Shown in pieces: positions 54,165 to 61,356 of a DNA stretch of 64,000 bases. The stretch comes from Chitinophagaceae bacterium. Lineage in GTDB: Bacteria; Bacteroidota; Bacteroidia; Chitinophagales; Chitinophagaceae. Made by a program: the position numbers and the translations under genes. A model generated the notes under the pieces. The model was given only the letters and a program-made list of their open reading frames with translations. It was not told the origin of the DNA and did not search any database. Numbering within the stretch: the first letter of the stretch is position 1; each line of letters opens with the position of its first letter. The stretch is taken from the NCBI GenBank assembly GCA_020403455.1, contig JADBXP010000027.1, positions 1 to 64,000 of the forward strand, given 5' to 3'.

Positions 54165-54398
54165 ATGGAAAAATCAATCTTCTATCATGCAGGATGTCCG
54201 GTATGCGTGAGTGCAGAACATGACATCATTCATCTGATTGGTGAAAAAAACGTAGATGTTATTCATATTGGTGAAGATCGAAGCAAAATTGCAGCAGCAG
54301 AAAGTGCTGGTGTAAAATCAGTACCTGCGTTAGTAACTCCCACCGGAAATGTGCTCCACATCAATTTTGGCGCTTCTATTGCAGATGTAAAAGGATAA
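54165..54398 (+). CDS. Small thioredoxin/glutaredoxin-like protein with CPVC motif
   Basis: A 77-residue protein. The start is set at ATG 54165, giving MEKSIFYHAGCPVCVSAEHD, with the active-site Cys11 and Cys14 directly after the first strand. The cis-Pro segment is in VKSVPALVTPTGNVLHINFG, as expected for a thioredoxin fold. The protein is short, near the lower limit of glutaredoxin-like proteins. Probably a cytoplasmic thiol-disulfide exchanger. It begins the plus-strand island that includes protoglobin and a Cys-rich MarR protein, so a role in redox or NO response is plausible but not shown. Confidence 0.75.
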   Translation: MEKSIFYHAGCPVCVSAEHDIIHLIGEKNVDVIHIGEDRSKIAAAESAGVKSVPALVTPTGNVLHINFGASIADVKG

Positions 54399-54470
54399 AA
54401 AAATTTGCCTTATTTAATTAGGTTTCCTAACTTTTAAACGCTTCATATTTAATTATTAAAATTTATTACA

Positions 54471-55121
54471 ATGAAAAAGGTATCTATTCTAACATTACTA
54501 ATCGTGTCATTTTTATCAGTTCAGGCACAAAACAAAAAAGCACCCGCAGGTTATACCTACGGAACTGAGAAAGTAGCAAAATCCCCATTTAACCTCGAGG
54601 ACCTTCAACTTCTTGAACAATCTTTACTTTTTGGGGAAGCTGATATTAAATACCTGAAAATGAGCAGGGAAATATTAAAAGACCAAACTAATGAAATTTT
54701 AGATGTTTGGTATGGTTTTGTAGCTTCAACACCTCAACTGGTGTATTTCTTTGGAAACAAAAATACCGGAAAACCAGAAGGAGATTATTTAGCGAGGGTT
54801 AGAGAAAGATTTGCTATGTGGATATTGCAAACTGCAGAAGCTAATTACAACCAAGAATGGTTAAATTATCAATATGAAATAGGATTGAGGCACTACAAAA
54901 CAAAAAAGAACAAAACAGATAATGCTAATTCGGTACCTATCGTAAATTACAGATATATACCAGCATTAACAATACCGATAACTACAACCTTAAAGCCCTT
55001 CTTGGCAAAAAAAGGAGCCAGTGCTGAAGATGTAGATAAAATGTATAATGCATGGCTAAAATCTGTTTTATTACAATCCATTCTATGGGGACAACCATAT
55101 TTGAAAAATAGCGAGTTCTAA
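54471..55121 (+). CDS. Protoglobin with N-terminal signal peptide
   Basis: A 216-residue haem globin of the protoglobin family. GYTYGTEKVAKSPFNLEDL, the helix segment NEILDVWYGFVASTP, ARVRERFAMWILQTA and YEIGLRHYKTKKN follow the archaeal Methanosarcina protoglobin closely. His141 in EIGLRH is the probable proximal haem ligand. Unlike the archaeal protein it begins with KKVSILTLLIVSFLSVQAQ, a typical Bacteroidota signal peptide, so it is probably exported to the periplasm or surface. Protoglobins bind O2, CO and NO. It lies 72 bp after the CPVC gene; a long hairpin follows the stop. Confidence 0.9.
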   Translation: MKKVSILTLLIVSFLSVQAQNKKAPAGYTYGTEKVAKSPFNLEDLQLLEQSLLFGEADIKYLKMSREILKDQTNEILDVWYGFVASTPQLVYFFGNKNTGKPEGDYLARVRERFAMWILQTAEANYNQEWLNYQYEIGLRHYKTKKNKTDNANSVPIVNYRYIPALTIPITTTLKPFLAKKGASAEDVDKMYNAWLKSVLLQSILWGQPYLKNSEF

Positions 55122-55133
55122 CAAACAAATTTT

Positions 55134-55171
55134 GATTAGCCATTCAGCATTAACCAACTGAATGGCTAATC
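55134..55171. other. Perfect 14-bp stem hairpin between protoglobin and DUF2024
   Basis: GATTAGCCATTCAG and CTGAATGGCTAATC pair perfectly around a 10-nt loop, 12 bp after the protoglobin stop and 20 bp before the DUF2024 start. No T-run follows, only TTCAAAAAA, so it is not a typical intrinsic terminator. It may be an mRNA-processing or stability element that sets different levels of the two proteins. Confidence 0.85.
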
Positions 55172-55191
55172 TTCAAAAAAACAAATAAAAA

Positions 55192-55452
55192 ATGAAGGTA
55201 GCAGTTTGGGACACCTATGTAATGAAAAAAGACGGAAGTAGAATGCACTTTGACATAATCGTTCCGGAAGAAAATAAGAATATTGATATAATACAAAGCT
55301 ATGGCCGAGATTACCTAAAAAATAAAGGGCAAGTAGGCCAATCGTTAACATCAAAACATTGTACTTTTTGTCACATTGAAACCATACAACCACAATGGGA
55401 AAGTGAAATACTAAAAAAAGGATACATAATTATTGAAATGGAAAATTGCTAA
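55192..55452 (+). CDS. DUF2024 family protein
   Basis: An 86-residue protein with MKVAVWDTYVMKKDGSRMHF, HCTFCHIETIQPQWESEI and GYIIIEMENC, which fit DUF2024, a small alpha/beta family of unknown function. A CxxCH motif (CTFCH, about residues 60-64) and a C-terminal Cys are notable: with no signal peptide, c-type haem is unlikely, and metal or redox chemistry is possible. It lies between the protoglobin and the MarR regulator. Confidence 0.82.
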   Translation: MKVAVWDTYVMKKDGSRMHFDIIVPEENKNIDIIQSYGRDYLKNKGQVGQSLTSKHCTFCHIETIQPQWESEILKKGYIIIEMENC

Positions 55453-55557
55453 TGAAAGATGCTAGTTTTTTCTTTTCACCTACGATCCTTTCACTAAAAT
55501 AAAGTAGAACTTGAAAAATATGTTCGTATATTTTCATGTAACCCTAACACAGCATGC

Positions 55558-55746
55558 GGCTATAGAATGGAAAACTTTCTAATCATCAAATCTAACACAA
55601 TTGCAAAAAGTCTATGTGATATTCATCCAATTGCGGTCAAATCAGATAACTTAGCAGATTCAACTGAGGGAATGGTATTTCAAGTTACGTATAATGAATT
55701 CATCCATATATATCTATATGAGCAAGTGAATTCTGTAGAATATTAG
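55558..55746 (+). pseudogene. Gamma-glutamylcyclotransferase-like remnant
   Basis: A frame of about 62 codons, with an internal ATG at 55567, encodes GYRMENFLIIKSNTIAKSL and then HPIAVKSDNLADSTEGMVF, QVTYNEFIHIYLYEQ. This resembles the middle and C-terminal half of AIG2-like gamma-glutamylcyclotransferases (GYKLE...EGTVFQITEEEL...YEV). The N-terminal YGTL substrate-binding loop is missing upstream, where stops interrupt the frame, and the C-terminal tail is cut short. It is most likely a decayed gene, though a 59-residue protein could still be made. The match is from memory of the family. Confidence 0.45.
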
Positions 55747-55795
55747 AAAAACAGATTCAGAAAAAAAGCTGGATGTGTGCAGTTAAAAAAAAATC

Positions 55796-56401
55796 ATGAA
55801 AAATTCATCATTTAATTTAATCGAACAAAACCAGTCAATAGAAAGCCGAATAGTTGTGGCTTTGGAACGTATTTCAGAGGCATTTAGGGTATTACTATGG
55901 AATGAATGTAAAGAAAATGCTTTGAGTCCGATACAAATTCAAATTATAATTTTCATCTATTTCCATTCACCGGAAAAGTGCAGAATTAGTTATTTGGCAG
56001 ATGAATTCAATATGACGAAAGCAACTATAAGCGACAGTGTAAGGGTTCTACTTTCAAAAAAACTTGTAATAAAATTGCCCGATGCTGTTGATTCAAGAAG
56101 TTATACTTTAAATCTGACAAATGAAGGAGAAAAAGTAGCAAAAAAGGCTTCTTTGTTTGCTTCATCGATAAAACAACCTATAGAAAAACTGACAGATGAA
56201 CAAAAATCAGTTTGGCTAAACGGCTTATTGAAATTGATATGTGATCTTAATAAATCAGGCATAATAACAATTCAAAGAATGTGTTTCACGTGCTCAAATT
56301 ATCAATTTGAGCACGGTATTCACTTTTGCAAACTCTTAAAAAACAAACTCGCAGATCACGAACTAAGAATTGATTGTTCTGAACACGAAATGAGACAATG
56401 A
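55796..56401 (+). CDS. MarR-family regulator with Cys-rich C-terminus
   Basis: A 201-residue winged-helix regulator. The recognition region is SYLADEFNMTKATISDSVRV near residue 70, with the wing LVIKLPDAVDSRSYTLNLT. Unlike most MarR proteins (about 150 residues), a C-terminal tail carries Cys163, Cys166, Cys178 and Cys194 (CFTCSNY, HFCKLL, RIDCSEHE), a likely Fe-S or Zn site and thus a sensor of redox, iron or NO. It overlaps yggS by 4 bp. A perfect 11-bp inverted repeat lies inside its 3' coding region. It may control the protoglobin/DUF2024 genes upstream. Confidence 0.82.
   Translation: MKNSSFNLIEQNQSIESRIVVALERISEAFRVLLWNECKENALSPIQIQIIIFIYFHSPEKCRISYLADEFNMTKATISDSVRVLLSKKLVIKLPDAVDSRSYTLNLTNEGEKVAKKASLFASSIKQPIEKLTDEQKSVWLNGLLKLICDLNKSGIITIQRMCFTCSNYQFEHGIHFCKLLKNKLADHELRIDCSEHEMRQ
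56290..56314. other. Perfect inverted repeat inside the MarR coding region
   Basis: GTGCTCAAATT and AATTTGAGCAC pair perfectly around ATC. The repeat encodes part of the CxxC-containing tail. It could act as an operator-like site or as an mRNA hairpin that tunes translation of the overlapping yggS. It has no T-run, so it is not a terminator. Confidence 0.7.
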
Positions 56402-57114
56402 ACCAAATCGAAGAGAATATAGCAAAAATTAAATCCAGAATAAAAAAAGCCTCCAATGATGCCGTCAGAAACCCCAATGAAATAAAACTTCTTTTAGCTA
56501 CAAAAACAGTTGAACCGCAAAATATTTTATGTGCACTTTCAACAGGAGTAATTTTAATAGGCGAAAATAAAGCTCAAGAACTCAAAAACAAATTTGAAAA
56601 GCTACAAAATACCCCACACCAAACCCATTTCATAGGCCACTTACAAACAAATAAAATACAGGAAGTAATCAAATATGTCGACTGTATTCAATCTGTTGAT
56701 AGCTTCAAATTAGCTGCAAAAATACAGAGTCGATTAGAGCTTGAAAATAAAACGATAGATATTTTTATACAAATAAATACATCGTTTGAAGAAAGCAAAT
56801 TTGGCATATCACCGTCATTAGCTATAAAATTTGCTCAAAGTATAAGGCGACTGGATAGACTCAATATTAAGGGATTAATGACTATTGGAACGTTTTCTGC
56901 AGAAAAAGAAAAAACGCGCAAGTGCTTTCAATTATTAAAACAACTCCAGCTGCAACTATTAGATAAAAACATACCTGTTGAAGAATTATCTATGGGTATG
57001 AGTAATGACTTGGAAATTGCAATAGAAGAAGGTGCAACAATTATCAGGGTCGGTACCGCCATATTTGGCAAAAGACCTTATCCGGATAGCTTTTATTGGA
57101 ATGAGAAAAAATAA
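56398..57114 (+). CDS. YggS-family PLP homeostasis protein
   Basis: A 238-residue TIM-barrel PLP-binding protein of the YggS/PROSC family. LLLATKTVEPQNILCA contains the PLP lysine, IGENKAQELKNKFE and HFIGHLQTNKIQEVIKYVD are family signatures, and LSMGMSNDLEIAIEEGATIIRVGTAIFG is the phosphate-binding end. YggS proteins keep PLP levels in balance and show no classical enzyme activity. The start overlaps the MarR stop by 4 bp. The gene is AT-rich like the rest of the island, unlike the gltX region after it. A second, vertically inherited yggS elsewhere would not be surprising. Confidence 0.92.
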   Translation: MNQIEENIAKIKSRIKKASNDAVRNPNEIKLLLATKTVEPQNILCALSTGVILIGENKAQELKNKFEKLQNTPHQTHFIGHLQTNKIQEVIKYVDCIQSVDSFKLAAKIQSRLELENKTIDIFIQINTSFEESKFGISPSLAIKFAQSIRRLDRLNIKGLMTIGTFSAEKEKTRKCFQLLKQLQLQLLDKNIPVEELSMGMSNDLEIAIEEGATIIRVGTAIFGKRPYPDSFYWNEKK

Positions 57115-57457
57115 AATAATTAGACAAAGACCAAATTTTTCATGTACGCACGTTATCTGAAGTAGATAAAGACTTAATCTGACAGTTGGGATTAAATTTG
57201 TTGTGACTAAACAATTTTTATATCCCAAAAAATGTCAGAAATGAAACGCGAAAAAAGCTAATCAAAACCAGGATAGGTTTACTGCAACTTGCAGAAAAAT
57301 TAGGTAATTTGTAATAAGTTTGTAAGATCATGGGTTACAGCCGGAATAGTAATTACCCTATTTGACATTCTGATGTAAGTTTCTCGTCGCTGCACGACAG
57401 GAAAATCTATAGCTCTCAACTACCCCTCATTCCGCAACGTCCTTAAGCTGAAGATCG
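57115..57457. other. Intergenic region with an imperfect inverted repeat
   Basis: These 343 bp between yggS and gltX hold no gene. At 57180-57238 an imperfect inverted repeat has TGACA ends with inner TTGGGAT/ATCCCAA arms, which could be a small decayed mobile element. Composition changes here from the AT-rich island to the average of the flank, so this is the right boundary of the island. Confidence 0.45.
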
Positions 57458-57465
57458 TATCTTTG
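57458..57465 (+). promoter_or_regulatory. Candidate -7 box (TATCTTTG) of gltX, leaderless
   Basis: TATCTTTG fits the Bacteroidota -7 consensus TAnnTTTG and ends 4 bp before the gltX ATG. With the usual 5-7 nt from box to start site, transcription would begin at or within the start codon, giving a leaderless mRNA. A clear -33 TTG is not seen. Confidence 0.55.
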
Positions 57466-57469
57466 CAAC

Positions 57470-59011
57470 ATGAGTAAAAAGGTGCGTGTACGTTTCGCCC
57501 CCTCTCCTACCGGAGGTCTTCATTTGGGGGGTGTGAGAACAGTATTGTTCAATTATTTATTCGCCCGTCAACAGGGCGGTGATTTTATTCTGCGCATTGA
57601 AGATACCGACCAGGGCAGGTTTGTACCGGGTGCCGAAGCGTACATCCTAGATACCCTGGAGTGGTGCGGACTTGTTCCGGATGAAAGTCCGAGACATGGC
57701 GGCCCCTTCGGTCCGTATCGCCAGAGCGAACGCAAAGCAATGTACCGACCATATGCAGAGCAACTCATAGAGCAGGGTCATGCTTATTATGCTTTCGATA
57801 CACCGCAGGAATTGGAGAAGATGCGCGAACAATTCAAGTCCGATACCAACCCTTCCCCCCAATATGACCGGGCCACACGGCTTTCCATGAAAAATTCGTT
57901 GACACTGCCTGCAGAAGAAGTACAACAATTGCTGGCTGCTGGAACACCGCATGTAATTCGCATCCTGATGCCGGAAAGTGAAACGGTGCAGCTCACAGAT
58001 ATGATTCGGGGTGAGATCAGTTTTGAAACCTCAACAGTAGATGATAAGGTATTGATCAAAGCCGATGGTATGCCGACTTACCATTTGGCTGTAGTAGTAG
58101 ATGACCATCTCATGCAGATCAGTCATGCTTTCCGCGGTGAAGAATGGCTGCCCTCAGCACCCGTGCATGTATTGTTGTGGAAATACCTCGGCTGGGAAAA
58201 TGAAATGCCGGTTTGGGCACATCTGCCATTGATATTGAAACCTGATGGACACGGTAAATTGAGCAAACGAGATGGAGAACGATTGGGATTTCCGGTATTT
58301 GCGATGAACTGGACAGACCCCGGTACCGGCGAAACAACCCGCGGATACAAAGAGACGGGATTTCTGCCGGAAGCCTTCGTGAACATGCTGGCACTATTGG
58401 GATGGAATGCAGGCAATGACCAGGAGATTTTTTCCATGGAAGAATTGATACAGGCATTTTCAATGAGCCGTGTGCACAAGGGAGGAGCCCGCTTTGATTA
58501 TGAAAAAGCCAAATGGTTCAACCATGAATGGATCAAACAAACCCCCGCAGCTTCCCTTCGCCCACATGTTGCCACTCTCTTACAGGAAAAAGGAATCAAC
58601 TCCGCAAAGGAACAATCACTTGAGACCATAATTGACCTGGTCAAAGATCGTTGCACCTTGCTACCCGATTTTGTTGCGCAAACAGTATTCTTCTTTGAGA
58701 ATCCATCGGAAATAGATCTTGCTTCCATTCAACCCAAATGGAATGAACAAAAAAACATGTTCTTCATCGAATTGATCCGGAACTGGGAATTGAACAACGA
58801 TTGGACTGTTGCCACCCTGACAACTTCTTTCCAGGAACTGGCAGCTGCGAATCATTTGAAGCCGGGCGAACTCATGTTGCCCCTTCGCATCATGCTGGTG
58901 GGAGGGAAATTCGGACCGGGCGTTTTTGACATTGCTGCCATCATCGGAAAGGAAGCCACACTGCAACGCATACAGCATGTACTTGCACAACTTCCCCACC
59001 CGCATCCATAA
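57470..59011 (+). CDS. gltX: Glutamate--tRNA ligase
   Basis: A 513-residue class I aminoacyl-tRNA synthetase that charges tRNA-Glu. The HIGH-type motif is in RFAPSPTGGLHLGGVRT at residues 7-23, the KMSKS-type motif in GKLSKRDGERLGF near residue 260, and LRIEDTDQGRFVPGAEA binds the substrate. The C-terminal anticodon-binding domain is complete. Its length is typical of Bacteroidota enzymes. It has its own promoter box immediately upstream. An aldo/keto reductase gene converges 17 bp after the stop, with no obvious terminator between them. Confidence 0.97.
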   Translation: MSKKVRVRFAPSPTGGLHLGGVRTVLFNYLFARQQGGDFILRIEDTDQGRFVPGAEAYILDTLEWCGLVPDESPRHGGPFGPYRQSERKAMYRPYAEQLIEQGHAYYAFDTPQELEKMREQFKSDTNPSPQYDRATRLSMKNSLTLPAEEVQQLLAAGTPHVIRILMPESETVQLTDMIRGEISFETSTVDDKVLIKADGMPTYHLAVVVDDHLMQISHAFRGEEWLPSAPVHVLLWKYLGWENEMPVWAHLPLILKPDGHGKLSKRDGERLGFPVFAMNWTDPGTGETTRGYKETGFLPEAFVNMLALLGWNAGNDQEIFSMEELIQAFSMSRVHKGGARFDYEKAKWFNHEWIKQTPAASLRPHVATLLQEKGINSAKEQSLETIIDLVKDRCTLLPDFVAQTVFFFENPSEIDLASIQPKWNEQKNMFFIELIRNWELNNDWTVATLTTSFQELAAANHLKPGELMLPLRIMLVGGKFGPGVFDIAAIIGKEATLQRIQHVLAQLPHPHP

Positions 59012-59028
59012 ACTTGTCAGTAAAAAAA

Positions 59029-60024
59029 TCAGCCAATTTTTTCCATCAGTTGCATCACAGGTTGCCATGACTCCTTGTAAAGTGATGCCAGGTATTGGGT
59101 GTCGGCTTCTTCCAACTTAACCAGATGGGCGGTGTTGCCGGCAACTTGTTCAGGTGTGCGTATACCGGGAATGACAACAGAAACTTCCGGAAAGCTAAGT
59201 ATAAAACTCAGGGCGAGGCCGGCAAGGTTAGTTTGGTATTTTTCTGTCAGCGGCATCACCTTATCATGCAGAATTTCCTGTGTGGCAGTAATCAACTCGG
59301 GCACGAGTCGTCTGCTGCGGTGATCATCCGGCGGGAATTGAGAAGCGGCACTCATTTTTCCGGTGAGCAACCCAAATTGTAAGGGCATGCGGGCGATGAC
59401 ACCGAAGCCCGCTTCACCCGCTCTGAGAATAATGGGCAGAGCGCGTTGATTGATGATGTTAAAGACCAGTTGAAACCCATCCCCGAAGGAGTGGTCGAAC
59501 ATGAAATCAGCTTCCGGAAAGGGATCGAATGTGATCAATGATATTCCCCAGTAGCGAATCTTTCCTTGTTGCTGCAACAGTTGCATGGCTTCGATACATT
59601 CCCCCTGCTGCAAGTGAGACAATCGTGCTACATGCAGCTGATGAAAATCAATCGTATCACGCTTCAATCGTTGCAAACTTTTTTCGCAGGCTTCGATAAT
59701 ATACTGCTTCGAATAATCTATTTCAATGCGTTCGTTGTTGACAGATTTTTGTCCGACTTTCGATGCAATGAGCACCTGGTCACTGTTGCCGAAGGTTTGG
59801 CCCAGCAATGTTTCTGCATGTCCCAAACCATAAAAATCTGCAGTATCAAAAAAATTGATGCCGGCGTCTTTTGCCGTGAGTAAGGCATGCTGAGAAACCT
59901 TGTCATCTGTTTCTCCCCAGCCAATGGCGATGGATCCCACAGATGCAGCTCCGCCGATTGCCCAGCATCCAAAACCCACTTCACTCACCAACAAATCTGT
60001 ATTACCGAATTTTCTGTATTGCAT
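59029..60024 (-). CDS. Aldo/keto reductase
   Basis: A 331-residue TIM-barrel NAD(P)H-dependent oxidoreductase. The catalytic tetrad fits: Asp and Tyr in NFFDTADFYGLGHAETLLG, Lys in VLIASKVG, and His in IDFHQLHVARL. The cofactor site near the C-terminus is SVVIPGIRTPEQVAGN. The group is the YajO/Tas-like bacterial class that reduces aldehydes and sugars; substrate unknown. It starts 85 bp from a divergent B12-binding subunit gene, so the promoters are shared in the gap. Confidence 0.92.
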   Translation of the reverse strand: MQYRKFGNTDLLVSEVGFGCWAIGGAASVGSIAIGWGETDDKVSQHALLTAKDAGINFFDTADFYGLGHAETLLGQTFGNSDQVLIASKVGQKSVNNERIEIDYSKQYIIEACEKSLQRLKRDTIDFHQLHVARLSHLQQGECIEAMQLLQQQGKIRYWGISLITFDPFPEADFMFDHSFGDGFQLVFNIINQRALPIILRAGEAGFGVIARMPLQFGLLTGKMSAASQFPPDDHRSRRLVPELITATQEILHDKVMPLTEKYQTNLAGLALSFILSFPEVSVVIPGIRTPEQVAGNTAHLVKLEEADTQYLASLYKESWQPVMQLMEKIG

Positions 60025-60109
60025 AAGATCAAGTCGTTTCTGTTACCTGTAAACCTACGTACATTTTTACTAACTTTACTGCCCATTGCTTTATCATACT
60101 CATTTGAAT

Positions 60110-60517
60110 ATGAACAGACCTGTTCGGGTTTTGATTGCCAAAGTTGGCCTCGATGGTCACGACAGGGGTGCCAAGATCATCGCAGCTTCGCTGCGGGATG
60201 CAGGAATGGAAGTGATCTATACGGGACTACGACAAACTGCTGATATGGTGGTAAATGCTGCTTTGCAGGAAGATGTGGATGCCATCGGTATCAGTATTTT
60301 GAGCGGAGCCCACATGACTGTATTTCCAAAAGTGATCGCCCTGATGAAAGAAAAAGGTATGAATGATGTGTTGCTCACAGGTGGTGGCATCATTCCCGAG
60401 GATGATCGCAAAGCATTGCGTGAGTTGGGGGTGGGCGAATTATTTGCACCCGGTACACCGACGGCCGACATAGCCAACTATATCAAGGAATGGGTGAAGA
60501 CCCACCGCAATTTTTAG
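60110..60517 (+). CDS. Stand-alone cobalamin-binding subunit (methylmalonyl-CoA mutase C-terminal domain type)
   Basis: A 135-residue flavodoxin-like B12-binding protein. The start is set at [20 protein letters not shown] (ATG 60110). The base-off/His-on motif DGHDRG supplies the axial His, GISILSGAH and [11 protein letters not shown] line the nucleotide tail. It matches the small subunit of methylmalonyl-CoA or 2-hydroxyisobutyryl-CoA mutases, in which the catalytic large subunit is separate. No large subunit or meaB is found in the window. The enoyl-CoA hydratase gene follows by 24 bp and is probably cotranscribed, pointing to acyl-CoA metabolism. Confidence 0.9.
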   Translation: MNRPVRVLIAKVGLDGHDRGAKIIAASLRDAGMEVIYTGLRQTADMVVNAALQEDVDAIGISILSGAHMTVFPKVIALMKEKGMNDVLLTGGGIIPEDDRKALRELGVGELFAPGTPTADIANYIKEWVKTHRNF

Positions 60518-60541
60518 TTTGTAAAAGAAACCAAATCAACC

Positions 60542-61318
60542 ATGAATCCTGTTTTGCTGACACAACTCACGGATGGTATTTATACCATTACCATCAATCG
60601 TCCGGATAAATTAAATGCCCTGAACCAGGATGTGCTAAAAGCCCTGGATACAGAGTTAGATAACATCTATAGCAATCCCGACATACGTACGGTGATCATA
60701 ACAGGATCGGGTGCCAAAGCTTTTGTTGCCGGTGCTGATATCAGTGAGTTCAACCAAATGAATGCAGAGCAGAGCAGACAAATGGCCAAGCGCGGACAAG
60801 ATCTTTTCTTTCGCATAGAAAGATCTCCAAAGCCAATCGTTGCGTGTGTCAATGGTTTCGCTCTGGGGGGAGGTTGTGAATTGGCGATGAGCTGTCATTT
60901 CCGCATTGCCTCACCCAATGCCATCTTCGGCCAACCGGAAGTGAACCTGGGCATTCTGCCTGGATATGGAGGTACCCAACGACTGGTACAACTGATCGGA
61001 AAAGGAAGAGCCATGGAATTACTGATGAGTGGCCAGAACATTGATGCCAATACTGCCCTGCAGTACGGATTGGTCAACTATGTTGTGCCACAGGAAGAAT
61101 TGCTCAACAAAGCGATTGCCATACTCACTGTTATTCAAACAAAAGCACCACTGGCTGTTGCGGGCTGTATCACCAGCGCCAACGCTGTGTTTGATGAATC
61201 AAAGAATGGCTATGAAGTGGAAGTAGATGCCTTCGGGAATTGCTTCAATACAGAAGATCGCTTTGAAGGAGTTACTGCCTTCCTGGAAAAAAGAAAGCCG
61301 GCCTTCAAGGGAAAATAA
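60542..61318 (+). CDS. Enoyl-CoA hydratase/isomerase (crotonase family)
   Basis: A 258-residue crotonase. The oxyanion-hole and CoA-binding segments are FVAGADISEFNQM and NGFALGGGCELAMSCHFRIA, and the catalytic glutamates fit CELAM and PEVNLGILPGYGGTQRL. The reaction is hydration of trans-2-enoyl-CoA. The closest bacterial function may be short-chain beta-oxidation or butanoyl-CoA metabolism. It follows the B12-binding subunit by 24 bp. The fucosidase converges from the right with 38 bp between, without an evident hairpin terminator. Confidence 0.92.
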   Translation: MNPVLLTQLTDGIYTITINRPDKLNALNQDVLKALDTELDNIYSNPDIRTVIITGSGAKAFVAGADISEFNQMNAEQSRQMAKRGQDLFFRIERSPKPIVACVNGFALGGGCELAMSCHFRIASPNAIFGQPEVNLGILPGYGGTQRLVQLIGKGRAMELLMSGQNIDANTALQYGLVNYVVPQEELLNKAIAILTVIQTKAPLAVAGCITSANAVFDESKNGYEVEVDAFGNCFNTEDRFEGVTAFLEKRKPAFKGK

Positions 61319-61356
61319 AATTCCGCAAGACTTCCACCTACGTTTTTTCTTTTCTG

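Noticed and set aside
55192..55452. DUF2024 protein as a c-type cytochrome because of CTFCH
   Set aside because: There is no signal peptide for haem attachment in the periplasm and the fold family is not a cytochrome.
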